59,123 nucleotides of DNA from positions 76,492-135,614 of the forward strand of contig NW_008246069.1 of the NCBI RefSeq assembly GCF_000281045.1, written 5' to 3'. The notes under the pieces are model-generated. The model made no database searches, was not told where the DNA came from, and was given only the letters and a program-made list of their open reading frames with translations. This DNA is from Saprolegnia diclina VS20 (taxonomy: Eukaryota > Oomycota > Saprolegniomycetes > Saprolegniales > Saprolegniaceae). Numbering within the stretch: the first letter of the stretch is position 1; each line of letters begins with the position of its first letter. Position numbers and translations under genes: made by a program. This document shows, one piece after another, positions 9,135 to 19,124 of the stretch.

Positions 9135-11028
9135 TTACTGCACAACGTACGCGTCGGTCGAGAGCAGCTGGTCAAAGCCGTACTTGACCGGCGCGTTGTC
9201 GGCAATGCGGAGGACCGAGTCGACGCTCAAGTCGCAGTAGATCGAGCGCGAGAAGAATGAGACCGAGATGGGGAAGAACGCGTCAAGGTCGGTGCCCCGG
9301 ATCGAAAACTCGAGCGAGCCCGAGCTATTTGCGCCCGAGATCGAGTCGAGGTGCCAGAGGAGCGCGCCGTCGGCCGCGTTGTGCCGGTAGTCGCCGTCAA
9401 TGTGCGAGACGGCCGGGAGGTCGGTCGCGCCGAGCGGGATGACAATGTTGACGTTCTCGAGCGTCATGTTGCGGTCCATAGAGTACTCGAGGCTCACAGT
9501 CATCTACGCCAAATGCAAATCCAAGCGACATGTTGAGCGAGAGTAGGTACCTTGCCGTTGCCTTCCTCTTCGGGCCAGCACGTAATGTTGAGTGGCAGGA
9601 ACGTCTCGTCTTGCGTCTTGATGGCCCAGCGCAGGACGGCGACGCGCGACGGCGGGAACGGCTTCGAGTCGTCCTGCACCATATTCAAGTCGATGGGGAA
9701 GACCTGCAGCGACGGCTCTACCTTGAGGGCCAAGATGGACTGCGCTTCAAAGAGCTTCTTGTCGACCTTGGGGTGCGTCTGCAAATGAGAAAATAACAAG
9801 GTGCGCGCTGCAGGGATCGATGCGGGTACCTGAAAATTGATGCCGTTGGCGTTCGAGTGGCGCAAGTGGAGGCGGCACACCGCCGCCTCCGGGTCGTTGC
9901 CCGCGACGTACAAGGAGCCCTTGACCTCGAGCTGCTCGACGGCGCCGTCGCGGTTGAGCGACACGGAAATCTTCTCTTCGATCGCGATCCCGACCGGCTC
10001 CATGCTCACGGCAGCCGCGGGCTCGGGCTTGGCCGACGGCGCAGGCATGCTGGCGGCCGCCATCGCCATCGGGGGGATTTCCTTGAGGTCGTCCTCGGCC
10101 GCCATGGCGTCGAGGAAGCTGTTGCCGGGCTTGGAGCCGCCGAGCTTCATGCCCGACGTCTTGGACGTGGCGACCGAGAGCTTGGGCGCTTCCGTGTACG
10201 TCGGTTCGGGCGACTTGAACGTGCTCGATGACGCCGATGGCGACGCAAAGCCGCTGCTGCTGCTGCCAAAGCCGCCGTACGCCGACGACGACGCGTTGCG
10301 GTTGAAGGGCGACGACATGCCCGCAGCCTTTTCCATGCGCGCCTTCTCGCGCTGCTCTTCCTTGATGCGCTGCTGCTGGCGCTTCATGTCAGCGATCGCG
10401 TTCTCTTGCTTGGTCTTCTGGATCATCAAATGGAGCTTCTCTTCGTGCGACTCCATCTCCATGTTGGTGCGGATCTGCGCGAGGTTGATGTTTTCCGAGT
10501 GGCCGCCGGCGTTGAGGAGCTCGTCAAAGCCAAAGACGAGGTCAAACTGCTTCTCGCGGATGTGGGCTTCCGTGAGCGGGCCGCAAATGTCGGGCACGAG
10601 CTTCGCCATGAGCTGCATCGTGTGCAGATCCTCGACAATGTTGCTCGTCTTGTTGGTGATCAAGAGCAGGAAAAAGTTCTCGATCGGCTGGTACACGTAG
10701 CGCACGCTCTCCGTGTCGATAAACGTGTGCTGGCGCGACTCGCTCGCCAAGAGCTTCGGGAACGCTGTCAAGAGACCCTACATGGACCACCATCATTGGA
10801 GGCTGCCACGCGTCGACGCCATGTACCTCCAGTCGGATCCGGGACACCTCGACGAATTGGCGGGCGACCATGACTAGGCGCCGTTGTCATTAGCCTGCGC
10901 ACGCAATGCCAAGGTGCCTACCTTTGCCATTCTTGGCCAAGAGCGCTGCAGAGAGGACAACCTAGACAAGCAGCCGCGATGAGGATCGCGCGACGCAGAT
11001 GGCCGCCATGGCGCCACGCCCGTACCAT
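9135..11028 (-). CDS. ARCN1: coatomer subunit delta (delta-COP)
   Basis: Six exons (11028-11026, 10961-10922, 10873-10827, 10777-9830, 9778-9551, 9503-9135) give 544 residues, close to the usual 510-550. The N-terminal longin domain reads 'MVVLSAALLAKNGKVMVARQ' and continues with 'FVEVSRIRLEGLLTAFPKLL' and 'ESVRYVYQPIENFFLLLITN'. A charged helical linker ('RQQQRIKEEQREKARMEK') and a Gly/Ser-rich stretch follow. The C-terminal mu-homology domain carries 'THPKVDKKLFEAQSILAL' and 'FLPLNITCWPEEEGNGK'. Delta-COP is part of the COPI F-subcomplex on Golgi-to-ER vesicles. Exon 1 is the ATG alone, followed at once by an intron. The intron 9779-9829 is 51 nt and lacks an in-frame stop, so retention would insert 17 residues just before 'THPKVD'. 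Confidence 0.95.
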
Positions 11029-11650
11029 GCTGAGGTAGCTGTGAAGAGGCTAAGATCTATGGCGAGGGCTCGGCGGACGCACGTGCAGCGGCGACGGACT
11101 CTTGTTCTTCGGCCCGTGGGGGAGCTAAAATGAGGTTGAGGAGGATTGCCTGGCGGACGCGCCTTTGCGCCAATCAGCGCCCTCCACCTCCGAATTAATC
11201 ACACCTTTTCAGCCAATCAAACGTGACCAGCAAAAGCCCTCGAAGGCACGTCATATTTCATATCCGTCTCAATATAGGAACATTTCTCTGTACTGTCTCG
11301 AGCCCATGCAGCGCTCCTCGCTTCGGCGGCGGTGGCGCCAATGTATCTTCTGCATGGCGCTTGCGACCTAAAGCCGCAATAGCACTAGTGCTAGTCGGCC
11401 ACCAGAGTACAACTTGTTCAACTTTCAACCCTAGCCCCACTACGAGCCCAATATGACTCGCATACTTTGCCTGGTACTGCAGTCCACGAGAGCTACGTGG
11501 CCAGCGTCGCAGCTTCTAGCTGGTGATGCCACAGAGCCATCCATGCTGTCCCTGCATCGCCCATACTCAAACTGAGATCTTCGTGCTAGTCCATAATGCA
11601 GCACAATGCAGCTTTGTCGCCTTAGGGTTGCCGAGCTGCTGTGACGCGCT
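11029..11650. other. spacer with two CCAAT boxes upstream of delta-COP
   Basis: About 620 nt. CCAAT motifs at 11170-11174 and 11213-11217 are the only recognisable signals. The open frames here are short and without protein features. Confidence 0.45.
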
Positions 11651-12779
11651 CTAAAAGAGGTCGGCGGTCTTGAGCGGCGGCTTGCCGCAGTGCTGACGTC
11701 GCGGGCTCCGAGGGATGTTGGCGGTCGCTTGAATCTCAGACGCCTCCTTCTCCATCGCGCGCTGGTAGATGGGCTCGACGCACGACGCGTCAGTCATCGT
11801 CACGTTCAGGTCCCGGATCTCGCCGTCTTCAATGCTACTGTGCTTTTGAGTTGAGAAACGTTGGGTGCTTCTACCTGTAACACCAGCCGTGGACGCTGAG
11901 CTCTTGGCCCGCTTTCCATGCGTTTTGTACGATGCGAGTGTGGCACACCTAGCGGCAGTCCGTGAGCTCACCGTTAGTAGAGACAAGAATCGACGTACGT
12001 TGTAGACCGACTTGGTGACGTTGAGCTCCGTGAGCAAGTTGAGCTTTTGCTTTGGCTGCTCGAGCGCTAAACGTCCTGTTAGCGTATGCAGCGCAGTAGC
12101 GGACGCACCAAGAAAGTGTGTCTTGTGTTCGATGTAGAGGTCCTTGATGGTCCGGAGCCAGTTGTCGACAAGGCCAAACTCTTGTCGACTCAGCGCGGCC
12201 TTGATGCCCGAGCACCCGTAATGGCCGCACACGATGATGTGCTTGACCTTGAGATGCACGACCGCGTATTCGATGACCGAGAGGCAGTTGAGGTCGCTGT
12301 GCACTGTCTACGCCTTAGCTACCATTGACGCATACCGCAACGCACATACCGACTTCGTTGCCAACGTTCGAGTGGACAAAGACGTCGCCGGGCTTGAGGT
12401 TCAGGATCTGGTTGGGTGGCACCCGCGCGTCCGAGCAGCCTACGCCATGGTTGCGCTATGTTACGAGCCATGCACGTATACCGATCCAGAGGATTTCGGG
12501 GCTCTGCGCCTGCGATAACTTCTCGAAAAAGTACGGCGAGTCGCGCACCGTCTCGGCGGCCCACTGCCGATTGCGCTTGAGCAGTTCGTGTACGCCTTTG
12601 ACGCCGCCCGAGATGATGCAATGGCGGGGCGACGGTGCCAATGGCCGCGCAACGCTGATCTTGAGCTCGTGGTTGAGCTCGGTCTCCCAATGCTCTGGGA
12701 TCCGGTCGGGCGACGGCCACACGGGTACGTCGGCGCGACCGAGCGAGTCCCGGTGCTTCTTCATTCGACCCGCGTCCAT
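11651..12779 (-). CDS. beta-class carbonic anhydrase
   Basis: Six exons (12779-12482, 12439-12350, 12303-12109, 12075-11999, 11948-11875, 11837-11651) give 306 residues. The zinc ligands and dyad are visible: '[13 protein letters not shown]' (Cys plus Asp-Arg) and '[10 protein letters not shown]' (His and Cys). '[20 protein letters not shown]' and '[18 protein letters not shown]' are typical of the beta class. The enzyme interconverts CO2 and bicarbonate. No clear organelle presequence is seen after the chosen ATG, so cytosolic is the simplest reading, although an upstream exon cannot be excluded. The 33-nt intron 12076-12108 is the shortest ordinary intron in the window. Intron 12304-12349 must use the CAG acceptor, because the TAG three nt upstream breaks the frame. 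Confidence 0.93.
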
Positions 12780-13080
12780 GTTGACGCTTCGCTCGTGCTA
12801 GAAAGATTTGGTTGTGAAACCTCCAAAAGCCCGTGGCTAAACCAACGCCCCTTAGCACGGCCACACGGTTTTGCTTGCGGAAAAATGATCGCTGTCGACC
12901 GTGACTGTCAATAGCCATCGCAGCTTGCGGCTACAGGTTTGGACTTGGTTGAGCTAGCGCGTCTGGCTTCCCACGCGACCACATTGTCTGGATAACAACT
13001 AGATTTCTTTGTCGCTGCATTTACATGTGGTTGTGGTCTCGCCTTGCTCGGATCTGAAAGAGGCAAAAACGATCGCGAGC

Positions 13081-13502
13081 CTACAACGATGCGTCCGGAC
13101 CCTGATGGACGAGGCTCGCGACGTCCGGGCGCTGCGTGCGCACGAGGTACGTCTGGCTGATGTATGAGCATGTCGGGCGAACCTTGAAGCCTACGACAAA
13201 AGGTCTAGTGGACGCCACGAAAAACTCGAGTCGCACCGTTCTCCTTGGCGTAGTCAAAGGCGGCGTCACAAAGCTTTTGGGCGAGGCCCATGCCCCGCGC
13301 CGCGGGCAAGACCACCGTGTGGGCCAGGTCCAAGACCTTTTGCCTGCACCATACCTTGTGTTAGCCATCTATGTAGCAGCTTCGAGACGCACCCTTGGAG
13401 GCTCAGTGGCTCGTATTCAAGGTAGCCCAGCTCGGCCGCGGCCGCGTCCGTGGCGACGAAGCACTGGCGGCGAAGGTTGTGGGCGATGCGCATCGTCGCC
13501 AT
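13081..13502 (-). CDS. small GNAT-fold N-acetyltransferase (NATD1-like)
   Basis: Three exons (13502-13393, 13343-13237, 13190-13081) give 108 residues, the usual size of the YjdJ/NATD1 group. Motifs are 'LGYLEYEPLS' (beta strand), 'LDLAHTVVLPAARGMGLAQK' (acetyl-CoA binding, R-G-M-G-L-A form of the Q/RxxGxG/A loop) and 'ENGFKVRPTCSYISQTYL' (C-terminal strand with the family 'PTCSY'). The substrate is unknown. Correct splicing is essential: both introns (49 and 46 nt) are in phases that hide the protein from any single frame. The gene is transcribed away from the elicitin-like gene, 303 nt upstream. Confidence 0.85.
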
Positions 13503-13805
13503 CGTCGTCGTCGGCTGTCAGATTTTCGAAGGCCAGTGTCGCTGCGTCCGATTGGCCAATACGAAATCGAGCATCATTCGAATAGATTAGTTAGCAATAG
13601 ACAGCACCGCGGTGTGCACTCGCTCCGGGCTTTTCCCGGAAACGTACGTGTTTAGGCAATTTCCGCTTCCCGCCACACGCTATATCGATGCTCATTGGTG
13701 CAATCGAACTTCAATGCACTCAAATTGCCATAAAACGTAAAAGATACGTGTGCACAGATTTGTCCAAGTTCATTTGCCAATTGACCCGGTACGACGCAGA
13801 CCACC
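13503..13805. promoter_or_regulatory. divergent promoter between GNAT and elicitin-like genes
   Basis: 303 nt between two divergent start codons. It contains TCGAACTTC at 13704-13712, about 94 nt upstream of the elicitin-like ATG (one of several copies in the window), and ATTGG (inverted CCAAT) near 13694. Confidence 0.5.
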
Positions 13806-14294
13806 ATGAAGACGTACTACGGTGCAATGGCTTTCTACTGCGCGATCGCGTACGCCGAGACGCTGCCCTGCGCCGGCCAGATGCTCCAGACCACGCTGAC
13901 GCCCGTCTTGGGGCGCGGCGACACCCTCATCAAGTGCTGCAAGGCAGCGGGCGTGACGCCGGACGTGCCAGCGTATCCTGCCCGCGTCTCGGAGGCGCAA
14001 GCCGCCGCCTTGGCCAACGACCCGAGCTGCCAAGCGATCTATGCCAGCACCCAAGGTGCGCTCAAGGACGTCTCGCCACCTTGCGGGCTCAGCGAAGCCG
14101 CGACGACGGCGACGATGCAGACGATGACGTATCTCGAATACATTCAAGGTTTCCAGGGCAGTGCAGCGCCTAGTGGGAACGCCACGACGCCTTCGGGCAG
14201 TGCGGCAGCGACGTCGTCCGCGCCGGCCACGCTGCCAACGTACGCGCTTGTGCTCTTCGCTGCCCTTTCCAGTGTCGTCGTCGCGTATGCGTAG
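13806..14294 (+). CDS. elicitin-like secreted, probably GPI-anchored protein
   Basis: Single exon, 162 residues. An N-terminal signal sequence ('MKTYYGAMAFYCAIAYAETL') is followed by an elicitin-like domain of about 95 residues with 'CAGQMLQTTLTPVL', 'LIKCCKAAG', 'NDPSCQAIYASTQGALKDVS' and 'TMTYLEYIQGF'. A Ser/Thr/Ala/Pro-rich stalk and a C-terminal hydrophobic tail ('ALVLFAALSSVVVAYA') suggest GPI attachment. Elicitins are oomycete sterol/lipid-binding proteins at the cell surface. Canonical elicitins have six cysteines in three disulphides; the mature part here has five (about positions 22, 44, 45, 74, 93) and lacks the last one after 'YIQGF', so the fold or pairing must differ. An ATG in ACC context at 13806 begins the signal peptide. 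Confidence 0.82.
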   Translation: MKTYYGAMAFYCAIAYAETLPCAGQMLQTTLTPVLGRGDTLIKCCKAAGVTPDVPAYPARVSEAQAAALANDPSCQAIYASTQGALKDVSPPCGLSEAATTATMQTMTYLEYIQGFQGSAAPSGNATTPSGSAAATSSAPATLPTYALVLFAALSSVVVAYA

Positions 14295-14491
14295 CCCATC
14301 GTCGCATCATGCCCTGTATACTAACAAGGACTCTATCTAAGCATGCAAGCACCTTTTTCATCGTCACGCAGAGATCACCTCCTCTTGCTGCTGCTGCGTG
14401 CGGTCGCATGTTCATCACGCTGCTGCGTTTATGCACGGAACCACAGTACACTGTACCTGTACCCTGCTGGTACTGTTTGGATTGTGACGAG

Positions 14492-16771
14492 ATGGCGAGC
14501 TTTGTCGACATCGTGGGCCAGCCCCCCATCGCAGCGCTCGTCTTGAGCTACCAGCGTGGCATCTACGGGGACGTGTATCCTCGCGTTGCAGCGTTTCGAC
14601 GTGCGGTCGAGTATCGATGTGGGCACCAGTCCCCCAAGTGTGGCATGTACGTTCTCCACGCCGGCTTTGCCACGTCCCTCGCCGCCGACGACAGCGTCGA
14701 TATGGACGACGAGCATTTGCCAGTGCTCTACGCAAGCACGCTTGGGCTGTCCCTCGCCGGCGCAAGCGACGTGCGGTTCCCGCTGCACGTGGCGATTGCC
14801 GAAGGCGACGCGTATGTCGTCGACCGGCTACTGGCGTGCTGCCCGCATCTGGCGTCCGCCGAGGCCATCGAGACGGCCTTTCTGCACAACCACATATCGA
14901 TTGCCAAGGACCTCCTCGCCCTCCGCGACGCGTCCCTCCCCGCGCTGTCTGTGCGGCGATCGCCGCTGGACGCCGAGCACTGGACCCAACGGATTGGCAG
15001 TCAGCTACCGCATACTGTGCTCTACCGCGATAGCGCCGAGGCCTTTGCTTGCTTTTTGCAGTATCGGTACGCCAGCTTGTCCGCGGCGAGACCCGGTGAT
15101 TGGTTTCACATGGCCGTCAACAGCGGCTGCACGAACGCTGCCCGGTACTTGCTGACGCTGGTGGAGGACGCCAGCGTCGACGACGTCGTGGCGCTCGGCG
15201 CGCTCGACATTGTCCAGCAGCTCGTTGAGAGCGGCAAGCCGTACACGTCGGCTGCCTTGGATCGCTCCGCAGCCCATGGCCATCTACATGTGCTTCAATA
15301 TCTGCATAACCTTGATGTGGTCGCTTGCACGACCGCTGCGATGGACGACGCCGCGACCAACGGACACCTCGACGTCGTCGTGTTTTTGCATACCCATCGG
15401 CCCGAGGGATGCTCGACGGACGCCATGGACCAAGCCGCAGCGAATGGCCACGTGGAGGTCGTCCGCTACTTGCACGAGCATCGAAGCGAAGGCTGCACAA
15501 GGCGCGCGCTCGACGCTGCCATCGACAATGGACACCTCGACGTGGTGGCGTTCCTGTGTACGCATCGGACCGAAGGCTGCAGCGCCAATGCCCTCGACGT
15601 CGCGATCCAGCGAGGCCATTTGGACGTCGTCGTCTTCTTGCACGGGACTGGCACCTTTGGCGCAATTGGGCCGGCAGCGATCGAGCAGACGGTCGCCGCT
15701 GGGCACACAGCCGTCTTCGACTACCTCGTATGCCGCAGTGCCGTACCGCCGCAGTCTTTCGCGTCGGCCGTCCAACGCGCTCTCGAGCAAGGCCACATCG
15801 GCATTGCGCAGCGGCTCGTGTCGCAGCCCACGATCCAGCTTGAGCTTGTCGACATCGATCTCGAAGCTGCGCTAATGGGGCCGACGTGCATGGAAGTCGC
15901 CGTCTTCTTGCGCCAGCACGCGGTCGTCTTGACGCCCGACGACCTCGCGTACGCGTGCGGCTCGCGCCGTCTCGACCTTGTGCGCTATCTGCACGCAACC
16001 GATCCAACGACGGTCTTTCCGCCGCAGGGTCTGGAGCGGGCCGCGTCGACTGGGTCGCTGGCGATCGTGCGCTACCTCGTCGAGGTCTGTGGCGTGCGGT
16101 GCTCGTCCGAAGCCTTTCGTCTCGCTGTCCTCGGCTCGCATTGCAAAACGATCGAGTACCTGCTCTCGATCGACCCGTCGCTTCGAGCCGACACCAGTTG
16201 GCTCCTCTTTGCCGGCTGCAACCACCTGTACACCGTCATGGACCTCTTCGTCGTCTACGGCATGGGTGATCCATGCGACGCGCTTGTCCACGTCAGCAAC
16301 TGGGCGTGGCACGTCGAGGCCTTTCGTCGGCTCCTCGCGCATTGCCTCTCGCCAACCAATCCGATAGACAACATCCGCATGCTCGTCGAAGCGTACAAGG
16401 TGCTCTACACGCGCAACACGTCGGCGGTGCTCGCCCTCATCGCCGAGACGATTTACGACCAGATCGCGAGGCTGCGTCCCAAGCCCGAGACAGCAAAGTG
16501 CTTCGTTGGCGCCGTCCGAGAGCTCCTCTCTCGTCTTCGCGACGACGACGTCGTCAACTATGCGATCGCGATGCTCTGTGTGTGGGCGACGGAACATGCT
16601 ACGGCCAACGCCGCCCGCCTCGCCATGTGGGTCAACAGCGTGCACGAGCCACAAGTTCGCGCCTGCCTCGTGGCCCTCTACGAAGAGGTTCTCCCGCATG
16701 CGAACGTTCAGTGGGAACCGCTGCTTCCAGAGACATGGAAGAGCATTGATGATTCACTGTGGATGATGTAA
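14492..16771 (+). CDS. ankyrin-repeat protein of the water-mould family
   Basis: Single exon; 759 residues from the preferred ATG at 14492 ('MASFVDIVGQPPIAALVLSY'), with an in-frame upstream ATG at 14309 that would add 61 unconvincing residues. It contains more than ten degenerate ankyrin-type repeats, best preserved as 'AAMDDAATNGHLDVVVFLHT', 'AMDQAAANGHVEVVRYLHEH' and 'ALDAAIDNGHLDVVAFLCTH', with the linker 'HR(P/S/T)EGC'. The N-terminal 200 residues and C-terminal 150 residues have no repeats. Such proteins form large families in Saprolegniales and act, presumably, as binding scaffolds; no specific partner can be named. Confidence 0.85.
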   Translation: MASFVDIVGQPPIAALVLSYQRGIYGDVYPRVAAFRRAVEYRCGHQSPKCGMYVLHAGFATSLAADDSVDMDDEHLPVLYASTLGLSLAGASDVRFPLHVAIAEGDAYVVDRLLACCPHLASAEAIETAFLHNHISIAKDLLALRDASLPALSVRRSPLDAEHWTQRIGSQLPHTVLYRDSAEAFACFLQYRYASLSAARPGDWFHMAVNSGCTNAARYLLTLVEDASVDDVVALGALDIVQQLVESGKPYTSAALDRSAAHGHLHVLQYLHNLDVVACTTAAMDDAATNGHLDVVVFLHTHRPEGCSTDAMDQAAANGHVEVVRYLHEHRSEGCTRRALDAAIDNGHLDVVAFLCTHRTEGCSANALDVAIQRGHLDVVVFLHGTGTFGAIGPAAIEQTVAAGHTAVFDYLVCRSAVPPQSFASAVQRALEQGHIGIAQRLVSQPTIQLELVDIDLEAALMGPTCMEVAVFLRQHAVVLTPDDLAYACGSRRLDLVRYLHATDPTTVFPPQGLERAASTGSLAIVRYLVEVCGVRCSSEAFRLAVLGSHCKTIEYLLSIDPSLRADTSWLLFAGCNHLYTVMDLFVVYGMGDPCDALVHVSNWAWHVEAFRRLLAHCLSPTNPIDNIRMLVEAYKVLYTRNTSAVLALIAETIYDQIARLRPKPETAKCFVGAVRELLSRLRDDDVVNYAIAMLCVWATEHATANAARLAMWVNSVHEPQVRACLVALYEEVLPHANVQWEPLLPETWKSIDDSLWMM

Positions 16772-17429
16772 TAACGTTGTAAGATTGCAATAAGATCGAA
16801 ATTGAGTCGAGCCGGTTTCCTGCACAAACCGACGCAATGCGTAACCGGTTAGGGCACCGGCTGGTCTTGCGACAAGCGCGACCTTTTTATCAAGACTGTC
16901 TTTGAAGGTAACAGTGGATGCGACAGCACTGGTCGGCCAGTCAGGGGCCGCTGTGGCACGGGCGACAGCGACGGTGACAGCGGCCAGTGCTACCAGAGCC
17001 AAAGCTAGCGAGAATGCTAGATGTGTAGGTCGCCCGCTGGGTCTTGGTGCAACAAGCCGCAAGACCAGCGCTGGCCCGTGACCTGCTTTGATTGCTGCAT
17101 GGCCTTACGGACAAGGCTCCATGGCTCGTCGAGGACTGCTAGCCAGCGCTCTGCGACGGCATTCGCCCGGAGACCCTGGGCGGGATTGAATGGCGCTGTC
17201 CATGCGTGCGATCATGATGGACCAGGCAAGGCTGTGGCAGCGATCCGCAGGCATGCGCTACATTACGTACGAGGCGCATCGCTTGCCGTAGCGTACGACA
17301 GCTCTCTCGATGGCATGCTGTAGCTTGGAAATGAATCTCAAATTCTTTCTGTCGGTGGTAAAAGCGTGGTGGGGCGACTCGATTTCCCGTCCTTTCTTCC
17401 TGTTACTCTTGCGTTTTGCTCTCACCGCC
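16772..17429. other. spacer, no gene supported
   Basis: About 660 nt between two plus-strand genes. A minus-strand frame at 16754-17059 encodes a hydrophobic stretch but has no ATG. Nothing else is recognisable. Confidence 0.5.
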
Positions 17430-19124
17430 ATGTCGATGGACGAGTACCTCCGCGCCGACTGCCCTCCACGCATCCAGAAGCAGCTCATGGAGCTCGCCTC
17501 GCGCAACACGCGGCGCGTCCTGGCCTGGATTGACGCGCCGATCAACGACCCGAGCGTGACGACGACGACGGCCGGGCCCATCTCGGTGAGCACGACGAGT
17601 GCGCGGTACCCGCGTCGCTACCAGCGCGTGATCGTGCGACACGCCATGGACGTCTCGTGCGACGAGCTGCATCGCGTCTTGTTGCCGAGCGGGGACCTCA
17701 ACCTCGAGGCGCAGCTCGTGTTTTGTTCGCCTTCTGATGACGTCAAGGACGTGACCGAGTGCTGCCACTGGCCAACGGGCAACGTCGGCGAGTTTGTCAC
17801 CGGCGTCGACGTCCGCGTCAAGAAGGCGACCTGGGCATCCAAGAGCTCGTCGCTGCCGTCGGGCTCGCACCGCTTTCTCCAGCACGCGAACCATGTGTGG
17901 GACCGGCCGGGACCGCCCGTCCACGTCTCGAGCCTCACAGCCGTGGCCGAGTACCACGTGACGTCCGCCCAGCGCGTGGCCACGGACGCCCTCGCCCCGA
18001 CCGTCCTCGGGCTCGCTATGACCGCCGGTGACGACGGCGGCGTCGTCCTTGCCATTGTCGCGGTGGTCACGGACAAGCACGCGTCGCTCTTTGAGACGCT
18101 CGCAAAAGCGACGATGAGCAAAATCCTCGAACGCGTCCAGAGCCTTCGGTTCGCCTCGTACTCGTCGACCGTCTCGTCGCTCCTGCCGGGAGCCATTGCG
18201 CGGGGCACATTCGGGACGAAGCCCAAGCCCAAGTTTCTCGACCGCGTCCTTGGCCGCAACGCGCCGCCGCGACTGGACCACTCGGCCTCGCTCTTGCTGT
18301 CGCCGCGCGGCCACGCAGTCGACGCAATCCGTTCTGGCACCAGTGTGTGCTATCTCTGCCCGACCAAGACCAAGCCGTACCGCCACTGCGTGCTCTGCAA
18401 GCAGCTCCTTTGCAAAAAATGCCGGGAAAAAGTGCATGGCAAGCGCGTCTGCCGCCCGTGCATGTACAAGGGCCAGAGCGTTGCGCCGCGCGACAGCGGC
18501 TCGGACGTCCGCAGCTCCGAGTCGTCGTCCAGCGCGTCGCAGCGTGCGGCGTCGTCGGCCACTACCCGATCGTCGCACCGCGGCGGCGACGATGTGCCGT
18601 GGGAGGTGTCGATGACGATGACAACGGCCAGCAACGACAGTCTGCCGTACGACTTGAACGACGAGGGCGACTGCTATCGCGACACCGAGGTCTTTGCCTC
18701 GTCGGCCGCAATGTATCGGGACACGGAGGTCACGCGGTCCGTGCACCGGCTCGGCCACCTCGAGGCCGACTTCAACGCGGTCTGCGCGGCCATGTGCGTC
18801 GAGTTGGACTGCAAGTACGCACTCGTCGTCATTGGCGACGTGGTGAGTGGTGCTCACTACCCCGCGACTGCGAACGGCGTGCCGCACGCGCTCAAGCTTG
18901 TGCCAACGACCAAGTTTGTGGGCCGCCATGCGTACCATTTGCACCATATCAAGGAGCTGGCGTTCGTACTTCAGAAGAACCTCTTTGCTGGCCACCAGCG
19001 CATCGGCCACGTCCTTCTCGCCGACGACAAGATGCACCGCCGCGGCGACTTGACGCAAACAACAGCCACTTTGCAAGCGTACGAAGACACGCTCGTCGAG
19101 ATCAACCAGTCGACCATTTTGTAA
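17430..19124 (+). CDS. START-like/FYVE-related/GAF-like protein
   Basis: Single exon, 564 residues from 'MSMDEYLRADCPPRIQKQL'. Residues about 55-270 look like the START-like domain commonly placed before FYVE fingers in oomycetes ('RYQRVIVRHAMDVSCDELHR', 'LTAVAEYHVTSAQRVA'). Residues about 308-350 are an eight-cysteine FYVE-type finger: CYLC, HCVLC, LLCKKC, VCRPC. The basic PI3P-binding 'RKHHCR' of true FYVE domains is replaced by 'YRHCVLC', so lipid binding is uncertain. After a Ser-rich linker, 'LEADFNAVCAAMCVELDCKY' and the following 120 residues resemble the GAF region of the FYVE-GAF protein near 51 kb. Probable role: membrane-associated adaptor or lipid sensor. The long antisense open frame is an artefact of codon bias. 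Confidence 0.75.
   Translation: MSMDEYLRADCPPRIQKQLMELASRNTRRVLAWIDAPINDPSVTTTTAGPISVSTTSARYPRRYQRVIVRHAMDVSCDELHRVLLPSGDLNLEAQLVFCSPSDDVKDVTECCHWPTGNVGEFVTGVDVRVKKATWASKSSSLPSGSHRFLQHANHVWDRPGPPVHVSSLTAVAEYHVTSAQRVATDALAPTVLGLAMTAGDDGGVVLAIVAVVTDKHASLFETLAKATMSKILERVQSLRFASYSSTVSSLLPGAIARGTFGTKPKPKFLDRVLGRNAPPRLDHSASLLLSPRGHAVDAIRSGTSVCYLCPTKTKPYRHCVLCKQLLCKKCREKVHGKRVCRPCMYKGQSVAPRDSGSDVRSSESSSSASQRAASSATTRSSHRGGDDVPWEVSMTMTTASNDSLPYDLNDEGDCYRDTEVFASSAAMYRDTEVTRSVHRLGHLEADFNAVCAAMCVELDCKYALVVIGDVVSGAHYPATANGVPHALKLVPTTKFVGRHAYHLHHIKELAFVLQKNLFAGHQRIGHVLLADDKMHRRGDLTQTTATLQAYEDTLVEINQSTIL

Noticed and set aside
12319-12918. About 200-codon minus-strand frame over the carbonic anhydrase exons
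   Set aside because: It is a different frame from the carbonic anhydrase and crosses its introns and exons; Arg-rich translation without features.
14309-14491. Upstream in-frame ATG of the ankyrin gene
   Set aside because: The 61 extra residues are Cys/Pro-rich and unlike the conserved N-terminus, which begins well at the ATG at 14492.
16754-17062. Minus-strand frame with a signal-peptide-like hydrophobic stretch
   Set aside because: There is no ATG in frame, I could not find an upstream exon that joins in phase, and it overlaps the 3' end of the ankyrin gene.
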